Assembly: GCA_020628865.1 (NCBI GenBank)
Contig: JAHDEJ010000031.1
Location: 20,117-64,840, forward strand
Direction: 5' to 3'
DNA from: Acidimicrobiales bacterium
GTDB lineage: Bacteria; Actinomycetota; Acidimicrobiia; Acidimicrobiales; SHLQ01
DNA length: 44,724 nucleotides
The notes below the pieces were generated by a model. That model searched no databases. It saw nothing but the letters and a program-made list of their open reading frames with translations, and was not told where the DNA came from. The first letter of the stretch is position 1. Every line of letters starts with the position of its first letter. Shown here piece after piece: positions 1 to 7,874 of the stretch. The translations under genes and the position numbers were made by a program.

Positions 1-33
1 GAAGAAGAAGAAGAAGAAGAAGAAGAAGACTGA
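1..33 (+). CDS. 3' tail of an upstream gene ending in a poly-glutamate run (partial)
   Basis: Frame 1 reads nine GAA codons, one GAC and then TGA at 31-33, so a gene entering from the left would end in a run of glutamates plus aspartate. The other two plus frames read poly-Lys (open through the downstream promoter) or poly-Arg (stopping at 46-48). Frame 1 is preferred because it stops just before the promoter at 41-69. Only the tail is visible, so no function can be given. The uninterrupted GAA repeat is striking in this GC-rich DNA and could vary in length. Confidence 0.4.
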   Translation, partial: EEEEEEEEED

Positions 34-40
34 ACTCGAC

Positions 41-69
41 TTGCTGATCGAACGTTTGTTCGATAGATT
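41..69 (+). promoter_or_regulatory. Promoter of the HNH gene, predicted leaderless
   Basis: A TTGCTG (41-46) resembling -35 and a TAGATT (64-69) resembling -10 are separated by exactly 17 bp. The -10 ends 6 nt before the ATG at 76, so transcription would start at or next to the A of the start codon. No Shine-Dalgarno sequence is present, which fits a leaderless mRNA. The LexA box fills the spacer. Confidence 0.6.
47..64. promoter_or_regulatory. LexA (SOS) box
   Basis: The sequence ATCGAACGTTTGTTCGAT contains CGAAC-N4-GTTCG, the Gram-positive/actinobacterial LexA consensus, with symmetric flanking AT. It lies exactly between the -35 and -10 elements, so bound LexA would block RNA polymerase. 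DUF222/13E12 HNH genes in Mycobacterium are known members of the SOS regulon, which matches the gene found here. Confidence 0.85.
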
Positions 70-75
70 GACTCT

Positions 76-1296
76 ATGGCTCTCGGCGGAGTTCGCTCCA
101 CAACTTCAGGTGATACGGCGGTTGCCCTGGCGCAGCGTGCGCTCGGCGATGTGCTCGCCACACCGCTGAGCTGCCTTTCCCGCGCTGAGCTGGGCGAGCG
201 TCTGCTCGATCTCCAGACGCTGCGCAATCAGCTCGACGCCGCGCTGTGCGATGCGGCGCTCGCGGCCGATGAACAGGCGGTCAATCTGCTCGAACCCGGT
301 GTTCGAACGACGGCCCAGTTCGCCGCAGCGAATCGCCCGGTCGACCCGGCACTGATTCGGGCCGATTCGCGCCTCGCCCACTGGCTTCGCGACTTCCCGG
401 TGCTGGCAGAGGCGTTCGCATCGGGCCGCATCAGCCGGGCGCACCTCACGAATCTGCGGCTGGCGCATCGCAACCGGTTCCACGAGCTCATGGTTCGAGA
501 CCAGCACCTCTTCGTCGAACATGCCGAAACGCTCGACTTCAAAGGCTGCGGTCGGGCGCTCGCCTACTGGCTGCTGCACGCCGACCCTGATGGCGAACTC
601 GCCAAGGAGCAGCTGCAGAAGACCGGTGTGACGATTCGAGAACATCCCGATGGTTCGCTTCGTATCTCCGGCTGGCTCGACCCACTCTCGGCGGCGGCGT
701 TCAAGGCCGCCCACGGCCACGAAGCCCAGAAGGTGTTCGAGGCCGACCAGGAACGCGGCTGGCACCGCAACCAGCGGCAGCAGAACGCCGAAGCACTCCT
801 GAACCTCCTCGCTCGGGGCTTCGCTCGCCCGGACGGTTCCTTCCCCGCTCCCCTCTTCGACATCGTGATGTCCCAACGGGTGGCCGAGGACACGCTCCTG
901 CGGCTCCAAGAACCGTCGAACGAACCGCTCCCGCTCGACCACGACGACGTCGATGGCCGCTGCGAGCTGATCGACGGCACGCCGATCCATCCATGGCTCG
1001 CCTCCCAGGTCATGCACCTCGGCCGGTTCCGACGCCACATCTTCAAACCCGACGGAATCAAGCTCGATTCGACCACGTCCAACAGCCACCGATTCCCGAA
1101 ATGGATGGGGCATCTCCTCCGCATCGAGGGCCGGGGTCGATGCCTGACGCCGGGGTGCGATTCCCCCTTCCACTGGCTGCACAACGACCACGTCCACCCC
1201 CGCTCGCGGGGTGGGGCCACCGCCACGGGGAACGGCGGCAACCGCTGCCGCCCCGACAACCTGTGGAAGGGCGATGACCCACTGCGTGCGGGATGA
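76..1296 (+). CDS. DUF222 / 13E12-repeat family HNH endonuclease-like protein, SOS-regulated
   Basis: The 406-residue protein has the usual DUF222 layout: a long helical N-terminal region (about residues 20-330) and a C-terminal HNH nuclease module (about 350-402). The HNH part shows CLTPGCDSPFHW, then NDHVHPRSRGG, then N-G-G-N-R-C-R-P-D-N-L-W-K-G-D. The DH pair and the downstream N are present, but the common second CxxH element is C-R-P-D-N, a variant. Family members occur in many copies in actinobacteria; their cellular role is poorly known, and several are DNA-damage inducible. The LexA box directly upstream says this one is too. The ATG at 76 is chosen from the promoter spacing. The protein is probably cytosolic and DNA-acting; nuclease activity is inferred. 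Confidence 0.85.
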   Translation: MALGGVRSTTSGDTAVALAQRALGDVLATPLSCLSRAELGERLLDLQTLRNQLDAALCDAALAADEQAVNLLEPGVRTTAQFAAANRPVDPALIRADSRLAHWLRDFPVLAEAFASGRISRAHLTNLRLAHRNRFHELMVRDQHLFVEHAETLDFKGCGRALAYWLLHADPDGELAKEQLQKTGVTIREHPDGSLRISGWLDPLSAAAFKAAHGHEAQKVFEADQERGWHRNQRQQNAEALLNLLARGFARPDGSFPAPLFDIVMSQRVAEDTLLRLQEPSNEPLPLDHDDVDGRCELIDGTPIHPWLASQVMHLGRFRRHIFKPDGIKLDSTTSNSHRFPKWMGHLLRIEGRGRCLTPGCDSPFHWLHNDHVHPRSRGGATATGNGGNRCRPDNLWKGDDPLRAG

Positions 1297-1329
1297 CACA
1301 GGCGATGGGCGTTCACCGATCGCGGCCCA

Positions 1330-1335
1330 TAGACT
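1330..1335 (+). promoter_or_regulatory. -10 box of the DAHP synthase gene, predicted leaderless
   Basis: TAGACT ends 7 nt before the GTG at 1343, matching the leaderless spacing seen at other genes here. No convincing -35 is visible. The spacing supports choosing GTG 1343 as the start. Confidence 0.5.
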
Positions 1336-1342
1336 TCGCAGT

Positions 1343-2686
1343 GTGAACACATCATGGAGCCCCCAGTCATGGAGACACCGGACCGCGCTGCAACAGCCGG
1401 CCTGGCCCGATCCTGCTGCGCTCGACCAGACGCTGAAGATTCTGGGCGATCAGCCTCCGCTCGTTTTTGCGGGCGAGGCACGTGATCTCCAGGATCGTCT
1501 GGCCGCCGCATCACGCGGCGAAGCCTTTCTGCTTCAGGCCGGCGACTGCGCCGAGTCCTTTGAAAGCTCGGCCGATTCCATCCGCGACCGGCTGAAGGTC
1601 ATCCTGCAGATGGCCGTGGTGCTCACCTACGCCGGCGGCATGCCGGTGGTGAAGGTCGGCCGAATCGCCGGCCAGTTCGCCAAGCCCCGGTCGTCCGACA
1701 CCGAGACGCAGGGCGACGTCGAACTCCCCTCCTTCCGCGGCCACATCGTGAACGACATCGGCTTCAGCCCGTCCGAACGGCGCGCCGAGCCCAACCGTCT
1801 CCTCATGGCATACAACCGGGCTGCGGCCACGTTGAACCTCGTCCGGGCCTTCACCCGTGGCGGCTTCGCCGACCTCAGCCGGGTGCATCAGTGGAACCAG
1901 GAATTCGTCGCCGACAGCCCGCAGGGCGCGCAGTACGAGGCGCTGGCGAACGAAATCGATCGATCGCTGCAGTTCATGAAGGCCTGCGGCGTCGACCTGG
2001 ACCGCGAAAGCTCGCTGAACGAGGTCGAGTTCTACACCTCGCACGAGGCGCTGATCCTCGACTACGAGGAAGCGCTCACCCGTGAGGACTCCCTCACCGG
2101 CGACTGGTACGACTGCTCCGCCCACATGTTGTGGATCGGTGAACGCACCCGCCAGCTCGACGGCGCCCACATCGAATTCCTGCGTGGCGTGAAGAACCCC
2201 CTGGGCTGCAAGATCGGACCGACCGCAACCGTCGACGACGTCGTCGGCATCTGTGAGCTGCTGAACCCGGAGAAGATCCCTGGTCGCATCACACTCATCA
2301 CCCGCATGGGTGCGGAGAACATCCGTGAGAAGCTGCCGCCGCTGCTCGAAGCCGTCAAGGAGACCGGTCATCCGGTGCTCTGGATCACCGATCCGATGCA
2401 CGGCAACACCTACACGGCGCCGGACGGGCACAAGACCCGCCACTTCGATGCGATCGTCGACGAGATCGCCGGCTTCTTCGAGTCCCACGAGAAGGCCGGC
2501 ACCGTCGCTGGCGGCGTGCACCTCGAGCTCACCGGCGATGCCGTGACCGAATGCCTCGGTGGCGGCGACGGCCTCGGTGACGACGATCTGGCCCGCGCCT
2601 ACGAGACGATGTGCGACCCACGGCTCAACGGCCGTCAGGGCCTCGACGTGGCCTTCAAGGTCGCCGGCCTCCTCTCCAACCGGTAG
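1343..2686 (+). CDS. aroG: 3-deoxy-7-phosphoheptulonate (DAHP) synthase, class II
   Basis: This enzyme condenses phosphoenolpyruvate with erythrose 4-phosphate, the first step of the shikimate pathway. The 447-residue product matches the class II (plant/Mycobacterium-type) family in length and motifs. It has LLQAGDCAESF with the metal-binding Cys, MPVVKVGRIAGQFAKPRS, RAFTRGGFADLSRVHQWN, HMLWIGERTRQLDGAHIEF, then KNPLGCKIGP, HPVLWITDPMHGNT and the C-terminal GGVHLELTGDAVTECLGG. The start is set at GTG 1343 because a -10 box lies 7 nt upstream and the N-terminus then begins with the family's W-S-P-x-S-W element; an upstream in-frame extension would run into the HNH gene. No aroma-pathway partner is adjacent; an EamA transporter follows 11 nt later and is probably co-transcribed. 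Confidence 0.93.
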   Translation: MNTSWSPQSWRHRTALQQPAWPDPAALDQTLKILGDQPPLVFAGEARDLQDRLAAASRGEAFLLQAGDCAESFESSADSIRDRLKVILQMAVVLTYAGGMPVVKVGRIAGQFAKPRSSDTETQGDVELPSFRGHIVNDIGFSPSERRAEPNRLLMAYNRAAATLNLVRAFTRGGFADLSRVHQWNQEFVADSPQGAQYEALANEIDRSLQFMKACGVDLDRESSLNEVEFYTSHEALILDYEEALTREDSLTGDWYDCSAHMLWIGERTRQLDGAHIEFLRGVKNPLGCKIGPTATVDDVVGICELLNPEKIPGRITLITRMGAENIREKLPPLLEAVKETGHPVLWITDPMHGNTYTAPDGHKTRHFDAIVDEIAGFFESHEKAGTVAGGVHLELTGDAVTECLGGGDGLGDDDLARAYETMCDPRLNGRQGLDVAFKVAGLLSNR

Positions 2687-2697
2687 TCGGCTCCACG

Positions 2698-3528
2698 GTG
2701 ACGCCAGCCACGCTCGGGCTGGTCCTGCTCGCCGCGCTCCTGCACGCAGGCTGGAACCTGCTGGTGAAGTCCAGCGGCGACCGGTTGGTCGCCGTTTGGG
2801 GTGTTGTGAGCGTTGCGACCGCCTGCAGCGTCGTCGTCCTGGCGGTGGCCGGACTGCCGCCGCAGGCGACCTGGCCGTACGTGGTGGCCAGCGCCGTCAT
2901 CCACGTCGGCTACAACATCGCGCTGGCGCTCGCCTACGACCGGGCCGACCTGTCGGTCTCCTACCCCATCGCCCGAGGCTCCGCCCCGATGCTGGCGACC
3001 ATCGGCGGAATGCTGTTCCTCGGCGACGAACCTGGCTGGGGCGGCGCCATCGGCGTGCTACTCGTCTGCATCGGCATCATCTCGCTGGCGCGGTCCCGGG
3101 GGCCGGCCAACGGACTCGGCTGGGCCATCATCACCGGCCTGTGCATCTCGTCGTACACACTCGTGGATGCGGCCGGCGTGCGGGCCGGGGGCGAGAGCAT
3201 CCGATTCCTCGCCATCACCTTCGTCCTCCAGTGGTTCGGGCTGTCGGCCTGGGTGTTCGCCCAGCGGGGCGTGCAGACAGTGATCGCCGAGGCGAGGCGC
3301 GGTGGCCGCAACCTGCTGCTCGCCGGAATCGGGAGTCCGCTGGCGTATCTGCTCGTGCTGATCGCCGCCCGCACCGCGCCGATCGGCCTCGTGTCCGGCC
3401 TGCGAGAGACGTCCGTGCTCATCGCCGTGGTGCTCGGCCGCGCGCTGCTGAACGAACAGGTCGAACGCCGCCACATCTACGCGGCCACCATCATCGTGAC
3501 CGGCGCAGTCGCCATCGCTGCCGCCTGA
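2698..3528 (+). CDS. EamA/DMT-family transporter
   Basis: The 276-residue protein is almost entirely hydrophobic, with about ten predicted membrane segments arranged as two five-helix EamA repeats. The N-terminal part contains LLAALLHAGWNLLVKSS and the first repeat ends near SYPIARGSAPML, both typical of this drug/metabolite transporter superfamily. Members export or import amino acids, nucleotides or other small metabolites; the substrate cannot be told from sequence. The GTG at 2698 lies 11 nt after the DAHP synthase stop, so the two genes are probably one operon. A link to aromatic compounds is only a guess. The gene converges on the SulP gene at 3537 with 8 nt between stops. Confidence 0.85.
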   Translation: MTPATLGLVLLAALLHAGWNLLVKSSGDRLVAVWGVVSVATACSVVVLAVAGLPPQATWPYVVASAVIHVGYNIALALAYDRADLSVSYPIARGSAPMLATIGGMLFLGDEPGWGGAIGVLLVCIGIISLARSRGPANGLGWAIITGLCISSYTLVDAAGVRAGGESIRFLAITFVLQWFGLSAWVFAQRGVQTVIAEARRGGRNLLLAGIGSPLAYLLVLIAARTAPIGLVSGLRETSVLIAVVLGRALLNEQVERRHIYAATIIVTGAVAIAAA

Positions 3529-3536
3529 GCGAAGGC

Positions 3537-5707
3537 TCAGGTGTTCATCGCGCGCTGGTAGGCGGCAGACGTGTAGGAAAGCCGCTCGGCGATTCGTTTG
3601 CTCAGCTCCGCCTGAACCTGCAACGCCAGCCGCGCATCCTCCTCGACAAGCCGCTCGTACGCGTCGACGCTGAGCCGAAGCACCGCCGCGTTCCCGTCGG
3701 CGGTCACCGTTGCTGTTCGAACACCACCAGCCACGAACGCAACCTCACCGATCACCGAGCCGGCACCGACGCGGCGGAACCGCGTTCGCCGTTCGTCAGC
3801 GCCCACGCCCCAGGCGGTGAGGGTCCCGGACTTCACGAGGAACATCTCCTCGCACGGCGCGCCCACCTCGATCAGGTTCTCGCCGGGCTCGAGCAGAACC
3901 GTCTCACACCGATCGTCGAGCAGCTCCAGCAGGATGAGATCGCCCATCTCGGGGATCAGCTCGTCCGACCCATCGTTCTCGGCCGCCCACCGCAACACCG
4001 CAACACCGCATCTTCGACGTACTCGAAGGCATGATCGAGATCGTCGTGCCGCTGTTCGCTGAGGTCGGCACCACCGCGACGAAGCTCGCCGGCGAAGTCG
4101 TCCGTGAGGCCGCTCCAGATCATCTCCACACCCGCATCGGAGGTGCGTCGCTGGATCGCCTGCAGCCCAGACACCACCGAGGCGTCGAGGCCACGGACCG
4201 CCGAGAAGTCCAGGACCAGGTATCGGAGCTCTCCGGAGGCCACGAGCGGGCTGATGAGGTCGGTCACCTTGCGGATCGAACCGAAGAACAGATAGCCAAC
4301 GAGTTCGAAGGCGAACATCGTGTCGCCGTGCCGGTCGAGCACGAGCCGGTCGGCCCGCGGCCGGTCGACGACGCTGCGAGATGTCCCAAGCCGGTGCACA
4401 CGCCGAACCGGCTCGACGCGGCTGTAGCTGAACACGAACCCGACGACTGCAGCCAGCAGGCCAACGGCGATGCCGGTCAGCACGCCGAATGCGATGATGG
4501 AGCCGAAGATCACGGCCGACAGGGCGCCCTCGAACGGATTGAGCTGCAGTCGGACCTGCCGCACCCAGCCCCGCAGCATCGACGCACCCACGGTTAGCAG
4601 CACGCCGCCAGCGACTGCCCGTGGGAGCAGGGCGATCAGCCCGGCACCGAAGATGCCGACGCCCAGGCACATCGAGAGCACGACACCGGCGGCAACCGGT
4701 GTCCGGCTCCCCAACTGGCGGGCCATGATCGTGCCGCCCAACTGGTGGAACCCCGGCAATCCCGACAGCAGGGAAACGACGGTCGCCGATGCGCCGGCGA
4801 CGATGGCCTCGTCCTCCATCGGAACGTCCTCGCCGGTCTCCATCTCGACACCGGCCACGTTGAGGACCATGACGACGACGCCCACGCCAATCAGCCCGAT
4901 CGCCGGGATCGCCTGACCGACGATGGCACCCCAATCTGCATCGGCGACTTCGCCCGGCGTCAGCGGGCGCCAGCCTTCCGTGTCGGGGAACGGCCCGAGG
5001 AGCCAGCCCCCGTCGCGCAGGCCGTCCAACGACGACACGATCGCAGCAACAAGATGCACGCCCATGGTCAGAACGACGATGCCAATCGGGAACATGAGTC
5101 CGGTCCGATCGAACCGATCCCCGAACACCACCGCCAGCGCAAGCACCAGACCGGGGAGCCAAAACTTGAGCAGATCCCAGCCGAAGAGATCGACGATTGT
5201 TCCCCACTCCAGACCCTGGTCGACCATGACCTCGATGCCGGCGCGGGCGAGCAGCCAGCCGGTTCCGGCGAGGAATCCGCTCACGACGGTGAACGGCAGC
5301 GAACGAGCAGCAGTGGTGATGCGGAACCGGCCGACCAGCATCAACACGATGCCCATGAGCACGCCGACCACGACGACGAACGTCAGTGCCGTCGCCTCGG
5401 CCTGCGCTGGATCGACCTCGGCCACGAGTGCCGCCACGACGGCGGCGATGACGACCGCCGGCGCGTCCTGGAGACCGCCGATCAGCCCCTTCACCTTCGT
5501 GAAGGGGGAGATCAGGGCTGCGATGAGTCCGGCACCCACGATGATCGGCCCGACGACCCGCGGAATCGACTCGGACAGCGGCGCAAAGATCAGGAAGGCG
5601 AACGACGCCGCGACGCTGATCTCGAGCGCACCGACGGCGAGGCCGGCAATCAGCTCTCGACCAAGACTGGTCGGTGAATCAGAACCCGCAACCACGGCCG
5701 GTGACAC
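3537..5707 (-). pseudogene. SulP-STAS anion transporter with C-terminal cNMP-binding domain, reading frame broken by an 8-bp duplication
   Basis: From GTG 5705-5707 the frame encodes a SulP membrane domain (about residues 1-400) and a STAS domain (LVLDFSAVRGLDASVVSGL). It then runs through a short junk tail to a stop at 3956, giving 583 residues. The rest of the family architecture, a Crp-like cNMP-binding domain (LLEPGENLIEVGAPCEEMF ... VIGEVAFVAGG ... AERLSYTSAAYQRA), continues in another frame to 3537. The switch falls in a tandem copy of an 8-bp unit at 3988-4010. Removing one unit restores a 720-residue reading frame that aligns end to end with the intact 706-residue neighbour at 5741-7861. 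A real mutation, a phase-variable site or an assembly error are all possible. An alternative start is GTG 5695, 8 nt after TAGTGT (5709-5704). The gene is last in the moxR-VWA-SulP-SulP cluster. Confidence 0.85.
3988..4010. repeat. 8-bp tandem repeat (2.9 copies) causing the SulP frameshift
   Basis: On the plus strand CACCGCAA occurs at 3988-3995 and 3996-4003, followed by CACCGCA at 4004-4010. On the coding (minus) strand the unit reads as repeated GCGGTGTT. With one unit fewer the coding strand reads E-D-A-V-L-R-W-A-A-E-N-D continuously across the STAS to cNMP linker. Confidence 0.9.
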
Positions 5708-5710
5708 TAG

Positions 5711-5738
5711 CCATTGGGGCCTTCATGGCCCCCATTGG
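5711..5738. repeat. Small inverted/direct repeat between the two SulP genes
   Basis: GGGGCC (5716-5721) and GGCCCC (5727-5732) form a 6-bp stem with a TTCAT loop, flanked by direct copies of CCATTGG at 5711-5717 and 5732-5738. It lies in the 33-nt gap between the tandem SulP genes. There is no T-rich tract in either direction, so it is not a standard intrinsic terminator; it might stabilise or process the transcript. Confidence 0.5.
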
Positions 5739-5740
5739 CG

Positions 5741-7861
5741 TCAGTCCCGGACCATGCGGCGGTAAGCGGCCGACGTGTAGGCAAGCCGTTCTGCGATGCG
5801 ACCGGCGAGCTCGCTCTGCACATCGAAAACGAGGCTTGGGTTCTGTTCGCGGAGTTCCTGCCACGTTTCCGCAGACAGATGCAGAACTACACAATTGCTG
5901 CCCTCCGCGGAAACCGTTGCGCTCCGTACGCCGCCGGTCAGGAACCCGACCTCGCCGATCACCCCACCGCGACCAACCCGTCGGAAACGTACTCGCTCGT
6001 CGGCGTCGGTGATCCCCCAGGCGGTCAGCCAGCCCGACTCGACGATGTACAGGTCGCCGCCGGCCTCGCCCGCGTCCATCAGTACCTCGCCCGGGCTCAG
6101 GACCCGACGTTCGCAGTACTGTTCGAGACGGCCGAACAACGCCATGTCCTCGACGAACGCACCGGATTCGGTGAACTCCACAAGCACCCGGTCCTCGATC
6201 TCCTCGAGCGCATGATCGAGGTCGGCATGGCGGTGGTCCAGCCGGAGGCCGCCGCGCTGGAGTTCACGAATCCACGGCTCGGTCAGCCCGGACCAGTGGA
6301 GGAGCACCCCGCTCTGATCGGTCCGTCGTTGAATGTTGTGCAGCCCCTGCACGACGGACGCGTCCACACCCCGCACGGCCGTCAGATCGAGCACCAGATG
6401 GTCGAGCTCGCCGCGTTCGAGCATGGGCGAAACCAGATCGGTCACCTTGCGAATCGAACCGAAGAACAGGTAGCCGACCAACTCGACGGCCACCATCACC
6501 TCGGCGCTCTCCTCGAGCAGCGCTCGCTCCGGCTTCGAACGATCGACGACGCTGCGCGAGCTGCCCAACCGGTGGACGTGACGGACGGGGTCGATGCGGC
6601 TGTAGCTGAAGACGAAGCCGAGCACGGCGGCGAGCAGCCCCACGCCGATCCCGGCCAGCACGCCGAACGCAATTATGGACGCAAGGATTGCGGCAGACAG
6701 CAGACCGTCGGCAACGCGAAGGCGCGTGCGGAGTTGGCCGACCCAATCGAGCAGCATCGACAAGCCAACCGTCAACAGCACGCCGCCGACGACGGCCCGA
6801 GGAATGAGGGCCACCACGTCCATGCCGGCGAACGCGACGCCAATGCAGACGCCGAAGATGGCGAACGCCGCAATGGGCGTTCGGCTGCCGATCGTGCGGG
6901 CCATGACGGTGCCGGAGATCAGGTGATAGGCCGGGTAGCCGGAGAGCGCTGCAACGAGCGACGCACTCACCCCAGCGCGCACGGCTTCCTTCTCCACCTC
7001 GACGTCCTCGCCCAGCTGCACCTCGAGGCCGGCCACGTTGAGCATCATGCTGATGAGCGCCACACCGACGACGCCGAGCGCCGGCACCACCTGCCCGGCA
7101 ATCGCTCCCCAATCTGCTCCGGCCAGCTCGGCGGTGCCGACAGGCGACCAACGCTGTGTGTCCGGGAACGGGCCGAGCAACCAGCCGTTGTCCCGAAGCG
7201 CATCGCCCGACCAGCCGATTCGACCGATGGCGTGGACGCCGATCGAGAGCGCCACCAGAGCGAACGGGAAGAGCAGACCGTTGCCGATCCGGTCAGCGAG
7301 TGCGATCACGACCGCAGCCAGCAGCAGGCCCGGGATCCAGAGCTGCAACCAGCTGCCTCCGAACAGGTCCGGGACGAGGCTCCAATGCAGCTCCTCGCCC
7401 ACCATGATCTCCATGCCGGCACGGGCGAGGATCCAGCCGGTACCGGCAAGGAAGCCGCTGATCACCGGAAACGGCAGGGAGCGAGCCGCCGTTGCGAGCC
7501 GGAAGCGCCCCACGAGGATGAAGGCGAGGCCCACGGCGAGGCTGACGACCATCACGAACGCGAAGATCGTGTCCTCCGCGGTGTCCGGGTCCATCGAGCC
7601 GCTCAGGCCGGCAGCAGCGGCAGCGAGCACGACGGCGGGCGTGTCCTGCTGGCTGCTGATGGCACCTGGGATCTTCGTCTGTGCCCCCAGGAAGGCGGCC
7701 GCCAGGCCGCCGCCGACGATGGCGAGGCCGATCCCGCGAGGCAGGAACGCCTCGAACGGACCCGTGAACACGATGAACGCCAGCGACACGGAAAGACCGA
7801 GCTGCAGGGTCGACGCCGCCACGCCCGCAACGAGCTCTCGAACGAATTGCGCCGGATTCAC
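5741..7861 (-). CDS. SulP-family anion transporter with STAS and C-terminal cNMP-binding domain
   Basis: The intact 706-residue protein combines three modules. A SulP/SLC26 membrane domain with about 12-14 segments covers roughly residues 1-410 (FPVISGFLAGTGWILARAG is typical). A cytoplasmic STAS domain covers about 430-545 (LVLDLTAVRGVDASVVQGL). A Crp-like cyclic-nucleotide-binding domain covers about 565-690 (VLSPGEVLMDAGEAGGDLY ... GVIGEVGFLTGGVRSATV). SulP proteins move sulfate, bicarbonate or dicarboxylates; the fused domain suggests control by cAMP/cGMP or another ligand. Start is GTG 7859-7861, 13 nt after the VWA gene stop, so it is probably co-transcribed with moxR-VWA. Paralogue of the broken gene immediately downstream. 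Substrate and ligand are unknown. Confidence 0.9.
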   Translation of the reverse strand: MNPAQFVRELVAGVAASTLQLGLSVSLAFIVFTGPFEAFLPRGIGLAIVGGGLAAAFLGAQTKIPGAISSQQDTPAVVLAAAAAGLSGSMDPDTAEDTIFAFVMVVSLAVGLAFILVGRFRLATAARSLPFPVISGFLAGTGWILARAGMEIMVGEELHWSLVPDLFGGSWLQLWIPGLLLAAVVIALADRIGNGLLFPFALVALSIGVHAIGRIGWSGDALRDNGWLLGPFPDTQRWSPVGTAELAGADWGAIAGQVVPALGVVGVALISMMLNVAGLEVQLGEDVEVEKEAVRAGVSASLVAALSGYPAYHLISGTVMARTIGSRTPIAAFAIFGVCIGVAFAGMDVVALIPRAVVGGVLLTVGLSMLLDWVGQLRTRLRVADGLLSAAILASIIAFGVLAGIGVGLLAAVLGFVFSYSRIDPVRHVHRLGSSRSVVDRSKPERALLEESAEVMVAVELVGYLFFGSIRKVTDLVSPMLERGELDHLVLDLTAVRGVDASVVQGLHNIQRRTDQSGVLLHWSGLTEPWIRELQRGGLRLDHRHADLDHALEEIEDRVLVEFTESGAFVEDMALFGRLEQYCERRVLSPGEVLMDAGEAGGDLYIVESGWLTAWGITDADERVRFRRVGRGGVIGEVGFLTGGVRSATVSAEGSNCVVLHLSAETWQELREQNPSLVFDVQSELAGRIAERLAYTSAAYRRMVRD

Positions 7862-7874
7862 CGGAAGAATTGTG

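Noticed and set aside
291-305. Second LexA-like site CGAAC-CCGGT-GTTCG inside the HNH gene
   Set aside because: The half-sites are separated by five bases instead of four, and it lies inside coding sequence away from a promoter.
5716-5732. Stem-loop between the SulP genes as an intrinsic terminator
   Set aside because: No T-run follows on either strand, and both flanking genes point the same way.
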